Below are positions 42,136 to 50,129 of a DNA stretch of 64,000 bases, in pieces. Each line of letters begins with the position of its first letter. The first letter of the stretch is position 1. Made by a program: the position numbers and the translations under genes. The notes beneath the pieces are model-generated. The model saw only the letters and a program-made list of their open reading frames with translations, did no database searches and was not told where the DNA came from. The DNA comes from Streptomyces hawaiiensis (GTDB taxonomy: Bacteria > Actinomycetota > Actinomycetes > Streptomycetales > Streptomycetaceae): assembly GCF_004803895.1 (NCBI RefSeq), contig NZ_CP021978.1:5332001-5396000 (forward strand), read 5' to 3'.

Positions 42136-42522
42136 TCAGACCTTCTGAATCGCGATCTTGACGGCGGAAGGGCTCCAGTGGGTGCTGTCGCCGGGCATCT
42201 TGTCGAAGGTGTCCTTGTTGCCCTGGGGGCACGCCTGGGGCGAGTAGTCCGTGTCCTTCTTGCCGCCTGAGCCATACCAGGTGATGACGATTTGGACGCA
42301 GTCGCCATCGTCATCGTCGTCCTTTACCCAGCCCTTGGCGTGGGTGGAGCTTCCGGAGCCGGTGAAGTCGCCCTTGCTGGACCCCCAGCTCACGGAGCAC
42401 GTCCACGACTTGGTGGTCGCGTCGCAACCTGTGGCTGCCGATGCGGTCGGAGCCGTCGCTGTCAGCGTTCCGGCGGCGATCAGGCCGCCCACGGCCGCGT
42501 ATACGGTGCGTCGGAAGATCAT
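42136..42522 (-). CDS. Small secreted protein with conserved Cys and Asp-rich loop
   Basis: The 128-residue product has a clear signal peptide (VYAAVGGLIAAGTLTATAPTA, cut near residue 30, ASA-ATG). The mature part contains four Cys, a run of Asp followed by GDC, and many Ser/Gly/Lys. It shares the xDGDC signature and length with the secreted protein encoded at 43659-44012, suggesting distant paralogy. The function is unknown. It begins at ATG 42522 with a weak ribosome site (GAGAGGTACCC). It lies in a run of secreted-protein genes beside a wall-sensing kinase. Confidence 0.75.
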   Translation of the reverse strand: MIFRRTVYAAVGGLIAAGTLTATAPTASAATGCDATTKSWTCSVSWGSSKGDFTGSGSSTHAKGWVKDDDDDGDCVQIVITWYGSGGKKDTDYSPQACPQGNKDTFDKMPGDSTHWSPSAVKIAIQKV

Positions 42523-42552
42523 GGGTACCTCTCGGTGTAGACCGATGGTGTG

Positions 42553-42987
42553 CTACGGGAGGGTGGCGCAGTGGCCGGAGGTGCTGCGCCACTTGAGCTT
42601 GTCGCGGGTCTTCGGGCCATAGACGCCGTCGTCCTTGAGGCCCAGACGGGACTGAACGATCTCCAGCTCTTCCTCGGTGATCGGTCCGAAGTGGCCGTCG
42701 ACCTCCACCTTGGTCCGCTTGTGGCAATGGCGCAGCGCGTTCTGGATCGCGGTCACGTGAGAGCCGGAGGCCCCTTCCGCCGTGATGCAGTTGTCGGTGC
42801 TGCCGCGGGCGGGGATGTTGGCCAGCTCATGGCCGTTCCCGCCGCCGATGAAACGGCCGAGCGTCTTGTTGCACCAGGAGGTGGCGGCGTTGGCCTGGGT
42901 GGCGGTACCGGCCACCCCGAGTCCGGCCAGCAGCATCGCGCCGACTGCGACGCCCGCCTTGGCGCGCAGCACGCGGGACTCCTTCAT
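42553..42987 (-). CDS. Secreted peptidoglycan-binding-like protein
   Basis: The 144-residue protein has a signal peptide (residues 1-35, ending ANAATS) and a single peptidoglycan-binding-1-like domain: VTAIQNALRHCHKRTKVEVD, GHFGPITEEELEIVQSRLGL, DDGVYGPKTRDKLKW. Cys residues flank the module, probably forming disulfides (five in the mature protein). It closely resembles the external domain of the neighbouring kinases, so it may be a free ligand or competitor at the wall. ATG 42987 lies after GAGGAACC. It precedes the 42136-42522 gene by 30 bases, so the two may be co-transcribed. Confidence 0.8.
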   Translation of the reverse strand: MKESRVLRAKAGVAVGAMLLAGLGVAGTATQANAATSWCNKTLGRFIGGGNGHELANIPARGSTDNCITAEGASGSHVTAIQNALRHCHKRTKVEVDGHFGPITEEELEIVQSRLGLKDDGVYGPKTRDKLKWRSTSGHCATLP

Positions 42988-43027
42988 GGGTTCCTCGTTT
43001 CTGGGCTGTTCGATTCTCGGGCGGGTG

Positions 43028-43486
43028 TCAGATCCGGGCGCAGCGCGTGGCGCTGTTGCTGGTGAACTCCCACTCCAGGTGGGTGCGGCTGTCCTTGCCG
43101 TAGATGCCGTCGCCCTTGATGCCCTCGTCGCGCTGGGCGGCTGCGAGGGCGTTCTTGGTGTTGGTGCCGAAGATCCCGTCAACCTTCAGGTTGAAGCCCA
43201 GGTCATCGCTGTAGCAGACGTTCAGCGAGCGCTGGAGCATGGCGACGGAGGCGCTTTGCGCTCCGCTGCCCATCGTGCAGTCCATGTTGGCCTTGTAGCC
43301 GGGCAGGTACGCCGTGTAGGTGCTGTCGCCGACGAGCTTCCTGTACGCCGATGCGTAGCCGTCGTTGCAGTAGCCCGCGTAGGCGGCGGCCGGTGCCGCT
43401 GTGACAATGCCCAGACCGAGACCGGACAGCAGCGTCAGGCCGGCGACGCTCCCCGCCGTCGTGCGGGATCCGCGGAAGTGCTTCAT
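43028..43486 (-). CDS. Secreted peptidoglycan-binding-like protein, paralogue of the downstream gene
   Basis: The 152-residue protein has a signal peptide (residues 1-36, LTLLSGLGLGIVTAAPAAA) and a mature part with a Cys-containing start (GYCNDGYASAYRK). The wall-binding-like repeat VAMLQRSLNVCYSDD... VDGIFGTNTKNALAAAQRD... GDGIYGKDSRTHLEWEF follows, and a final Cys. It pairs with the next gene 41 bases downstream, with the same organisation. No catalytic motif is present. It starts at ATG 43486 with GGGGGAAGAC upstream. Confidence 0.8.
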   Translation of the reverse strand: MKHFRGSRTTAGSVAGLTLLSGLGLGIVTAAPAAAYAGYCNDGYASAYRKLVGDSTYTAYLPGYKANMDCTMGSGAQSASVAMLQRSLNVCYSDDLGFNLKVDGIFGTNTKNALAAAQRDEGIKGDGIYGKDSRTHLEWEFTSNSATRCARI

Positions 43487-43658
43487 GTCTTCCCCCGTTT
43501 TCCTTCCTTGCCGTGGTGGCGTGGCCATGGTGGGCAAGGTCGGCGGCCGGCGGTACCTGCAAAGTTGTAGGTACGGCGGGGGACGGGTGTCCCTCAGGCT
43601 GCGGACGGGGCTTGTAGTTGCCCATGCCCCGCTCGTCGAGAGGAAACGGGGACGACCC

Positions 43659-44012
43659 ATGACACTGAGCCGAGTCAAGTACGGGGCGGCCATGGCTGTC
43701 GCGGCGATGAGCGTGACGATGCTCGCTGCGGCGCCCGCCACCGCCGATGACAGCGATAGCTGGAAGCGGAACTGCTCCGACGACACCACGTACAAGGCCA
43801 AGGTCACCGATCACGTGGCCACCACCACCAAGGAGTCCGACGGGGATTGCGCGGGCCACGCGTGGGTGCGGATCAAGGTGCAGGGCAAGTGGGGCAAGTG
43901 GGGCGACAGCAATTCGACCGCGACGAAGCGCAGCCCGATCTACAAGATTGAGGAGTCGGAGCACAAGGACTGCAACTGCAGCTCCGCCAACGTCGTGACT
44001 CTCGAGCCGTAA
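43659..44012 (+). CDS. Small secreted protein with SDGDC signature
   Basis: The 117-residue product has a signal peptide (residues 1-29, ATADDS cut) and a hydrophilic mature part with four Cys, including a C-terminal DCNCSS. Charged and aromatic residues predominate (WVRIKVQGKWGKWGD). It resembles the 42136-42522 product in length and in the GDC motif followed by a strand. It is the only gene of this small cluster on the plus strand. A hairpin terminator follows 24 bases after the stop. The function is unknown. Confidence 0.75.
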   Translation: MTLSRVKYGAAMAVAAMSVTMLAAAPATADDSDSWKRNCSDDTTYKAKVTDHVATTTKESDGDCAGHAWVRIKVQGKWGKWGDSNSTATKRSPIYKIEESEHKDCNCSSANVVTLEP

Positions 44013-44400
44013 CGTCCGTCCGGGGCCTGCGGCGCGGGCGCTTCCCCCGGCGGGAAGCGCCCGTTCTCTCAGAGCGGCTGGACGGGTCCGCGGAACGGTT
44101 CGCATCACGCGGTCTCGTCCGTGACTCCAAGGCTCCAGAGGGCAACTGCTCGCCGACCTGGGGGATGCGGTCGTGCGTCCGGACGACGACCCAGATCTCG
44201 CCCTTCTGCTCCGGGTACGTCCGGATGCCGCAGCGGACCCGCATCGGCCCGCCTTCCTCCTCGGGGTTGAGGTGGCCCCGGCAGATCCCGATCGCCGTGC
44301 GGCCATGTCTTCTCAGCCGGCGTTGACGCCGCGCCCGTGGGAACGCGACCAGCATCGAGACGGCAGCGCCGATCGCGCAGAACAGCGCCCAGTAGCGCAC
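43873..44400 (-). CDS. Small membrane protein, 3' end uncertain
   Basis: From GTG 44400 (GGGGGA upstream) the frame encodes one membrane helix (YWALFCAIGAAVSMLVAF), an Arg-rich segment, then GRTAIGICRGHLN and VRTHDRIPQVGEQL. This order is reminiscent of DUF3592-type proteins, where a V-Y-D-P stretch would be expected next. Instead the sequence becomes low-complexity (after about residue 95), runs through the terminator hairpin of the opposite gene and overlaps that gene by 140 bases. A frameshift near 44130 or an earlier true end is likely. The first 90 codons are credible; the rest is not. Confidence 0.4.
   Translation of the reverse strand: MRYWALFCAIGAAVSMLVAFPRARRQRRLRRHGRTAIGICRGHLNPEEEGGPMRVRCGIRTYPEQKGEIWVVVRTHDRIPQVGEQLPSGALESRTRPRDANRSADPSSRSERTGASRRGKRPRRRPRTDVTARESRRWRSCSCSPCAPTPQSCRSGCASSRSNCCRPTCPTCPAP
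44036..44062 (+). terminator. Terminator after the SDGDC secreted protein gene
   Basis: Eleven-base perfect arms (GGGCGCTTCCC and complement) around a 5-base loop, followed by GTTCTCTC. Confidence 0.8.
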
Positions 44401-44474
44401 GGCATCCCCCCGTTCGGCACCTGCTCTTGCTTCACCCTTAGCAAGACCCGGCGGCTACAGGAAGGGACGACGGC

Positions 44475-45086
44475 TCAGCCGTCCACCTCGTACCGGCCGA
44501 CCTCCAGGAAGTACCTCAACTCCTCCGGCGTACCGTCGATGACGTCCGCCGCCGCCGCGCGCAGTGCGTCGCTGATGGCCGGGTCGGCGAGGATGCGGGC
44601 GACGGCGACGCGGTCGTCCTCGGCCTGGGCCAGGCGGTAGCCGGTTTCGAGGAAGGCGCGCAGGGCTTCCGGGGTGCCGGCGTCGAGGGCCTCGTTGGCC
44701 TCCCTGATGACCGCCTTGTCGCCGTTCTTCGTGGCGAGGAAGAGGATGCGGGCGACGGCGACGCGGTCGTCCTCGGCCTGGGCGATCCAGCGGCCCGTCT
44801 CCAGGAAGTACCGCTGGTCCTCGATGGTGCCGTCCAGAGCCGCCTGCGCGGCGGCGTGGACGGCCTTGCCGGTGTCGGGGTCGGCGATGATGCGTGCGAT
44901 CGCGACCCGGACGTCGTCGTCGGACATCTCGTCCACCGGCGTGGTGGCGCCCGCCGTGTCGGACGGCGCCGTCACGGTGGCGGCCGTGCCGACGGCCGTG
45001 CCGGCGGCGAAGGCCGGGGTGGTGAGGAGGAGGGCCGGCGCCAGGGCGGTGGCCGCTATGGTCAGGGCGGCACGGGTGAGTCTCAC
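44475..45086 (-). CDS. Secreted ALF-repeat protein
   Basis: The 203-residue protein has a signal peptide (residues 1-27, TTPAFA). It then has about three copies of a roughly 45-residue helical repeat with the Ala-Leu-Phe-type core, for example ALDAGTPEALRAFLETGYRLAQAEDDRVAVARIL and DVIDGTPEELRYFLEVG. Such short ALF repeats are common in Streptomyces surface proteins and toxins; their function is unproven. No other domain is present. I use GTG 45086, which follows AAGGAAGG at good distance. The 5' leader holds four tandem 10-bp repeats. Confidence 0.8.
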   Translation of the reverse strand: MRLTRAALTIAATALAPALLLTTPAFAAGTAVGTAATVTAPSDTAGATTPVDEMSDDDVRVAIARIIADPDTGKAVHAAAQAALDGTIEDQRYFLETGRWIAQAEDDRVAVARILFLATKNGDKAVIREANEALDAGTPEALRAFLETGYRLAQAEDDRVAVARILADPAISDALRAAAADVIDGTPEELRYFLEVGRYEVDG

Positions 45087-45110
45087 GAAGGGACCTTCCT
45101 TACGAACGTC

Positions 45111-45150
45111 GGGAACAGTTGGGAACAGTCGGGAACAGTCGGGAACAGGA
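45111..45150. repeat. Four tandem 10-bp repeats (GGGAACAGTY)
   Basis: GGGAACAGTT, GGGAACAGTC, GGGAACAGTC and GGGAACAGGA follow each other without a gap, 25 bases upstream of the ALF gene's GTG. The period of one helical turn is compatible with a regulator array; slippage products are also possible. Confidence 0.85.
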
Positions 45151-45315
45151 CTGCACGCGGAACCGGCGGATGACGCACAGCCCCCGAGTCCTGGCCTCAT
45201 CCGCCGGTGCGGACATCTTCGCTTTGATCGTGCACGAGTTCATTGCCCGAAGCATGCAGTTTTCCGGGCGTGTCGTTGCCGCTCGGGTTCTCGTCGGGCG
45301 GGACCCAGCGGTGCG

Positions 45316-46665
45316 TCACACCTCCCCGTCCTTGCGCAGCGCCTCCCACGTGCTCGGACCCACGATTCCGTCTGCGTCCAGCTTCGCCCGCTTCTGGAAC
45401 GTGACGATCGCCCCGTGTGTCATCGGGCCGAAGTCGCCGTCCACCTCGCCGACCTCGGTGATGCCGTGCAGATGCCGGAGCAGGCACTGGGCCTCACGGA
45501 CCTGGCTGCCGCCGTCACCCTGCTTGATGGTGAAGTCCCAGGTGCTGTTCCAGCCCGCTGTGTAGCCGCGGCCGTAGGTCTCGTCCTCGTACACCGCCGG
45601 CTTCTCGCAGCTGGGCGGCGCCGCGGCGGCGGGGGGCTCGTCGCGCAGTGCGTACGTCACCGCCGTCGCGCCCAGCAGGGCCGTCGCCACGAGTGCCGCG
45701 GCCAGCACCGGACGCCGCCACCGCCGGGGCCGCAGCCTCGGCAGACGGGCGGAGCGGGAGGCCCCGGCCGCGTCTTCCACCCGGCGCAGGAGCGCACCGC
45801 TGTCAGGGACCCGGGCGGCGCGTTCCGTATGAGTGGGGGCCAGGCAGTCCCGGACGATCTCCCGCCAGGCCTCGGGGAGTTCGGGGGACAGGCGTAACTC
45901 CTCGGCACCCCGGGCGTAGCGCGTCGCGGCGTCGGTTCGTGCCTCCGTGCTTCCGCCCGGCAGCGGGAAGGAGCCCGTGAGGGCGACATGGGCGAGGACG
46001 CCGAAGGCCCAGACGTCGGCGGAGGGGCGGATGCGGGTGCCCCGCTCGTCGATCTCGGGCCACAGCAGCTCCGGCGCGGTGTAGTCGGGCGTGGCGAACG
46101 CGGGCGTGTAGGCGTGGGTGCCCTCCAGCTCGGCGGCCATGTTGAAGTCGGCCAGTCGTACCGAACCGTCCTTCAGCAGCAGCACGTTGGCGGGTTTCAG
46201 GTCGCCGTGCACCCAGCCCGCGTGGTGCAACTGGTGCAGGCCCTCGCAGATCTGGGCCAGCAGGGCGGGGCCCGACTCCGGCGTCGGCTCGTGTTCCAGT
46301 ACGACGTCCAGGGAGCCCTCGGCCTGCTCCAGCACGAGCACGGTGGCGCCGTCCAGCTCCGGGTGCCCCGGATCGTCGACCGTCAGGGTGTCGTACATGC
46401 GGATCAGCCGGGGTGCGCGCAGGCGGCCCAGCAAGTCCACCTCCCGCTCGGCGAGTTCGCGCATGTGCCGCAGCTGGCGAGGTGTGCGGGTGCCGGTGGG
46501 CAGGAACTTCAGGGCGGCCCGGCCGGGCGTCTCAGGGTCCCCTTCCCCGACGCGCCGCGCCGCGTACACCGTGGCGAACGCGCCGGAGGCCAGAGCCTCG
46601 CGCACCTCCCACGGGCCGACCCGGTAGCCCTTCGGGACGGGGACGGCGTACGACCGGCCGGTCAC
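45316..46665 (-). CDS. Atypical transmembrane Ser/Thr kinase with external peptidoglycan-binding-like domain
   Basis: The 449-residue protein has a kinase-like domain (about 14-290) with the ATP-site Lys53 and Glu-rich alphaC, but deviating key motifs. The catalytic loop is HGD (153-155) with KPAN intact, and the metal loop is DFN (173-175) in place of DFG; the P-loop is ASGAFATVY. The essential Asp residues are present, so activity is possible. A membrane helix (about 345-365) and an external domain with two Cys and VDGDFGPMTHGAIVTFQKRA follow, matching the other kinase's ectodomain. GTG 46665 overlaps the FHA gene's stop (GTGA), so the two form one operon. Confidence 0.85.
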   Translation of the reverse strand: MTGRSYAVPVPKGYRVGPWEVREALASGAFATVYAARRVGEGDPETPGRAALKFLPTGTRTPRQLRHMRELAEREVDLLGRLRAPRLIRMYDTLTVDDPGHPELDGATVLVLEQAEGSLDVVLEHEPTPESGPALLAQICEGLHQLHHAGWVHGDLKPANVLLLKDGSVRLADFNMAAELEGTHAYTPAFATPDYTAPELLWPEIDERGTRIRPSADVWAFGVLAHVALTGSFPLPGGSTEARTDAATRYARGAEELRLSPELPEAWREIVRDCLAPTHTERAARVPDSGALLRRVEDAAGASRSARLPRLRPRRWRRPVLAAALVATALLGATAVTYALRDEPPAAAAPPSCEKPAVYEDETYGRGYTAGWNSTWDFTIKQGDGGSQVREAQCLLRHLHGITEVGEVDGDFGPMTHGAIVTFQKRAKLDADGIVGPSTWEALRKDGEV

Positions 46666-47402
46666 CGGACCATCTCCCCGGCCGGGGCGGCCAGCACCAC
46701 CAGGTCGTCCTCGCGGACCAGGTCGAAGCGGAGCGCGAGCGAGACCAGCGACTCCTTCTTGCCGTTGACGCGCAGGCCGGGCGTGGCGGTGTCGGGGCCG
46801 GGGCGCAGCCGGAGCTTGAGGGCCAGGTAGTCGATGTTCCAGTAGACGGACGAGCGGCTGACCGTCGGCCAGACGGGGTGCAACCGCTCCACCAACTGCT
46901 CCACCGCCGGAAGCGGCGCGTGCGGTTCCCCGCGCAGCCGGGGCTCGCACAGGGCGGCCAGCACCGCGAAATACCGGCTGGTGCGGTCCAGAGCGAACGC
47001 CGGTGCCGTGGCGGCGCCGGGGAGCCCCCGGCGGTCGGTGCTGCGGAAGGCGTGGCGTGGCGCCCAGACGTCGAAGGTGAGCAGGTCTCCCGCGGCGGGC
47101 AGCACCACCCGCGAGAACTCGAACGGTACCGGGGCTTCCGTACGGCCGGGCGCGATCTTGAGGTGCTCTCCGGCGCCCTCCGGGTTCTCCACCACGTAGG
47201 TCTGGTCCTCGCTGAGGTTGCTCAGCAGCCAGAAGGACCGGTGTGCGGTGATCTCCCCGGCGACCCGGGGCACCCCTGCGTGGTCGATGGCGAGTGCGCC
47301 GTCCGCCCCGGCCCTGCCGAACGTCAGCCGTTCGCCCGCGGCGATCCTGACCTGCCCCTCCGCGCTGCCGCACATCGGTGGTACGACGATGACGCTGTAC
47401 AT
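46662..47402 (-). CDS. FHA-domain protein coupled to the kinase
   Basis: The 246-residue protein has a forkhead-associated-like beta-sandwich in its first half: ERLTFGRAGADGALAIDHAGVPRVAGEI and a FWLLSNLS stretch take the positions where GR, S/T-R and N-G residues bind phosphothreonine. The C-terminal half is helical with no recognised enzyme. It would read kinase phosphorylation states. Its gene lies directly upstream of the kinase gene with a 4-base overlap. ATG 47402 is preceded by a strong GGAGGAGGGGG. Confidence 0.75.
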   Translation of the reverse strand: MYSVIVVPPMCGSAEGQVRIAAGERLTFGRAGADGALAIDHAGVPRVAGEITAHRSFWLLSNLSEDQTYVVENPEGAGEHLKIAPGRTEAPVPFEFSRVVLPAAGDLLTFDVWAPRHAFRSTDRRGLPGAATAPAFALDRTSRYFAVLAALCEPRLRGEPHAPLPAVEQLVERLHPVWPTVSRSSVYWNIDYLALKLRLRPGPDTATPGLRVNGKKESLVSLALRFDLVREDDLVVLAAPAGEMVR

Positions 47403-47816
47403 GGAGTAGTCCCCCTCCTCCTGTGACGCCAGGGGGCGCAGCCCCCAGTCCGACGAGGGGCAGGGTATGGGACGTTTTCGAACGAGTACGAAGCATCGCG
47501 CCTGATACGGCGCGTCTGTGAAAGCTTTGTGAGAGCACGCCGCACGCCGCGTTCACCGTCCGGTACGACCTGCGGTACGCGGCGGTCGGGACCCGCCGGT
47601 CACCCGGCAGGTCCTCGTGCGGGCGCGGGGCGATCCAGCACAGGTAGCGGCCCATCGCCGGGATGGACTCGGGGGCGGGAAGGGCGGTTGAGGGACCGTC
47701 TCGCCGGGGTGCCGTCCTCGACCAGGGCGACGCGCCAGGGCCGTGCCCCCCTCGTTCGGGTAAGACACGGCCCTTGGCGGTGATTGGCGTGAACCGGTCC
47801 GGTCGACCGGGCCCGT
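47403..47816. other. Intergenic region with possible degraded coding sequence
   Basis: On the minus strand, segments in three different frames between about 47770 and 47530 keep coding-like GC3 bias: one beginning SYPNEGGTALA, one RVALVEDGTPA, and one PAPESIPAMGRYLCWIAPRP. They look like pieces of one gene split by frameshifts. Nothing else stands out apart from a GC hairpin at 47790-47813. Confidence 0.35.
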
Positions 47817-48398
47817 TCAGTAGCGGGGGCGGTTGAACCAGGCCTTGCCATTGGCGTTGCCGACGAAGACGGCCACCAGGATGGCGAGGACGGTGTGCAC
47901 CAGGCCCACGACGACGAAGGGGTAGATGCCGAGGACGGCCGTGATGATGGCGAAGACCAGGATGGTGATCCGGGCGCCGTTGCCGCCGTTCTTGAACTTC
48001 GTCGCCAGGACGGCCGCGAACACCAGCCAGGCCAGGCCGAACACCACGTAGCCCCAGATCACGCCGGTCGAGTCACCGACCAGGTCCTGGAAGGCGGTGT
48101 TGTCCTTGAGGGACTCGTCGTCCTTCGCGGCGTTGAGGGCCGCGGCGGCGAAGGCGAAGATGGCCACGCCCACGACCTGCAGACCGACGATGACCCACAT
48201 CATCACGCGGGCCGCGCTCACCGAGCCGGCCATCGTGGTCGGCGCTGCGGGGCCCCCGTAGGGGGAGACCGGAGGAGCCTGCGGGTAGCCGTAACCGGGC
48301 GCCTGCCCCTGGTCCTGCGGGTATCCGTAGCCCGGCTGCTGCTGCGGCTGCTGCCCCTGGGGGGCGCCGTAGGGGTTGTTCGGGTCGCCGTAGCTCAT
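47817..48398 (-). CDS. Pro/Gln/Tyr-rich membrane protein, four helices
   Basis: The 193-residue protein starts with a low-complexity stretch (about 1-58) rich in Tyr-Gly-Tyr-Pro-Gln repeats, then four membrane segments in the pattern of small DUF4190-like or interferon-induced-type membrane proteins. A stretch with KDDESLKDNTAFQDLV is the main external loop. The function is unknown. ATG 48398 has GGAGGAAAG upstream. It stands alone, divergent from folD. Confidence 0.75.
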   Translation of the reverse strand: MSYGDPNNPYGAPQGQQPQQQPGYGYPQDQGQAPGYGYPQAPPVSPYGGPAAPTTMAGSVSAARVMMWVIVGLQVVGVAIFAFAAAALNAAKDDESLKDNTAFQDLVGDSTGVIWGYVVFGLAWLVFAAVLATKFKNGGNGARITILVFAIITAVLGIYPFVVVGLVHTVLAILVAVFVGNANGKAWFNRPRY

Positions 48399-48673
48399 GG
48401 GGGACTTTCCTCCGTTGGTCCGAGTGCGGGGACGACGCGTGACATCCGCACGGAGGAAAATCTTCAGTATTGCGACCGTCCCCCCGTTGAGCTGCCCGCG
48501 GCACTTGTCGGGTCATCGTTCTTCACCACTGACCGGCTTGTCCAGCCGCATTCCCGATGTGTTGTGCAAGTGCAACATCGCTGATCATGGGCGGATACGG
48601 GAGGAGGGACCCCGCGGTGCCCGGATTGCGGCCGGATTGGAACCGTGGCGGGGTCATCCGCGAGGATGGGGTC

Positions 48674-49528
48674 ATGACCGCCCAGATTCTCGATGGCAAG
48701 GCCACCGCAGCCGCGATCAAGTCCGATCTGACCGCCCGCGTGGCGGCGCTGAAGGAGAAGGGCGTCACGCCCGGCCTCGGCACGATCCTGGTCGGGGAAG
48801 ACCCCGGCAGCCAGAAGTACGTCGCCGGCAAGCACCGCGACTGCGCGCAGGTGGGCATCGCCTCCATCCAGCGCGAACTGCCCGCCACGGCGACCCAGGA
48901 GGAGATCGAGGCGGCCGTCCGCGAGCTGAACGAGGACCCGGCCTGCACCGGGTACATCGTGCAACTGCCGCTGCCCAAGGGCATCGACGAGAACCGCATC
49001 CTCGAGCTGATGGACCCCGACAAGGACGCGGACGGGCTGCACCCGATGAACCTGGGGCGCCTCGTCCTCAACGAGCCCGCCCCGCTGCCCTGCACCCCGA
49101 ACGGCGTGCTGACGCTGCTCCGCCGCTACGGCGTGGAGATCAAGGGTGCCGAGGTCGTCGTCGTCGGACGCGGGGTGACCATCGGCCGGCCGATGCCGCT
49201 GTTGCTCACCCGCCGCAGCGAGAACGCGACCGTGACCCAGTGCCACACAGGCACCCGTGATCTGTCGGCGCACCTCAAGCGCGCGGACATCATCGTGGCC
49301 GCCGCCGGCTCCGCCCATCTGATCCGCGCCGAGGACGTGAAACCCGGCGCGGCCGTCCTCGACGTCGGCGTCTCGCGCAGCGCGGAGGGCAAGATCGTGG
49401 GCGACGTCCACCCCGACGTCGCCGAGGTCGCCGCCTGGATCTCCCCGAACCCCGGCGGAGTCGGCCCGATGACCCGTGCTCAGCTGCTCGTCAACGTGGT
49501 CGAGGCGGCGGAGCGCAGTGTCGGCTGA
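48674..49528 (+). CDS. folD: Methylenetetrahydrofolate dehydrogenase/cyclohydrolase
   Basis: FolD interconverts 5,10-methylene- and 10-formyl-tetrahydrofolate, supplying PurN and PurH with formyl donors. The 284-residue protein has the catalytic Tyr/Lys region VGEDPGSQKYVAGK, the substrate loop GYIVQLPLPKG, the NADP-binding VVVVGRGVTIGRPM, and the terminal PGGVGPMTRAQLL. I start at ATG 48674. GAGGAT ends 6 bases before it and TTGGAA lies 19 bases further up, so a leaderless or near-leaderless mRNA is possible. The next gene overlaps it by 11 bases. Confidence 0.95.
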   Translation: MTAQILDGKATAAAIKSDLTARVAALKEKGVTPGLGTILVGEDPGSQKYVAGKHRDCAQVGIASIQRELPATATQEEIEAAVRELNEDPACTGYIVQLPLPKGIDENRILELMDPDKDADGLHPMNLGRLVLNEPAPLPCTPNGVLTLLRRYGVEIKGAEVVVVGRGVTIGRPMPLLLTRRSENATVTQCHTGTRDLSAHLKRADIIVAAAGSAHLIRAEDVKPGAAVLDVGVSRSAEGKIVGDVHPDVAEVAAWISPNPGGVGPMTRAQLLVNVVEAAERSVG

Positions 49529-50081
49529 GCACCGGACCCCGAGCGGGCACGAGACCCTGGGCGGGCCCGAGACGCCTGGCGGGCCCGAGACGCCGGAGGG
49601 GCCCGAGACGCCGGGCGGGCACGAGGCGCCCGAGGACCTCACCGTCCGGGACCCCATCAGCGCGCCCGACGCCGAAGGGCGGCCGCGGCGGGTCACCCGG
49701 CGCTTCCCGCTGTTCACCCGGGACACCGCGCGACCCGAGGGCGGTGGCCGGGCAGCGCCAGGGGACGCTCCCGCACCCGCGCGGCAGTGGCCCGTGCTCG
49801 CCGTGCTGGGGCTGGCCGGGCTCGGGCTGCTGATCACCGCGTTCGGCCAGTTCCGGCTCGGGACGCTGCTGATCGGCGCCGCCCTGCTGGGCGGTGGCGC
49901 GATGCGCTGGCTGCTGCCGGACGTCGGCATGCTCGCCGTCCGCTCCCGCTTCACGGACATCGTCACCTACGGCCTGCTGGGCACCGTGATCGTCCTGCTG
50001 GCGCTCATGGCCCAGCCGGATCCGTTGCTGCAGATCCCGTTCCTGAAGGACACCCTGCACTTCACGGTCACCAACGAGTGA
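49518..50081 (+). CDS. DUF3017 membrane protein
   Basis: The 187-residue protein has an N-terminal tail with a repeated GPETP(G/E) motif and then a Pro-rich segment. A DUF3017 domain of three membrane helices follows (about 95-175, WPVLAVLGLAGLGLLITAF, LLIGAALLGGGAMRWLL, VTYGLLGTVIVLLALMA). In actinobacteria DUF3017 genes typically follow folD, as here. The function is unknown. GTG 49518 overlaps folD by 11 bases and has GGCGGAG upstream. The 15-bp repeats coding GPETP look like slippage-prone DNA. Confidence 0.8.
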   Translation: MSAEHRTPSGHETLGGPETPGGPETPEGPETPGGHEAPEDLTVRDPISAPDAEGRPRRVTRRFPLFTRDTARPEGGGRAAPGDAPAPARQWPVLAVLGLAGLGLLITAFGQFRLGTLLIGAALLGGGAMRWLLPDVGMLAVRSRFTDIVTYGLLGTVIVLLALMAQPDPLLQIPFLKDTLHFTVTNE

Positions 50082-50085
50082 CGAG

Positions 50086-50129
50086 GACGGCGGCCCGTCC
50101 CCTCCCCCGAGGAAGGACGGGCCGCCGTC
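50086..50129 (+). terminator. Terminator after folD-DUF3017
   Basis: A perfect 15-bp stem (GACGGCGGCCCGTCC and complement) with a 14-base loop starts five bases after the stop codon. Confidence 0.85.
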
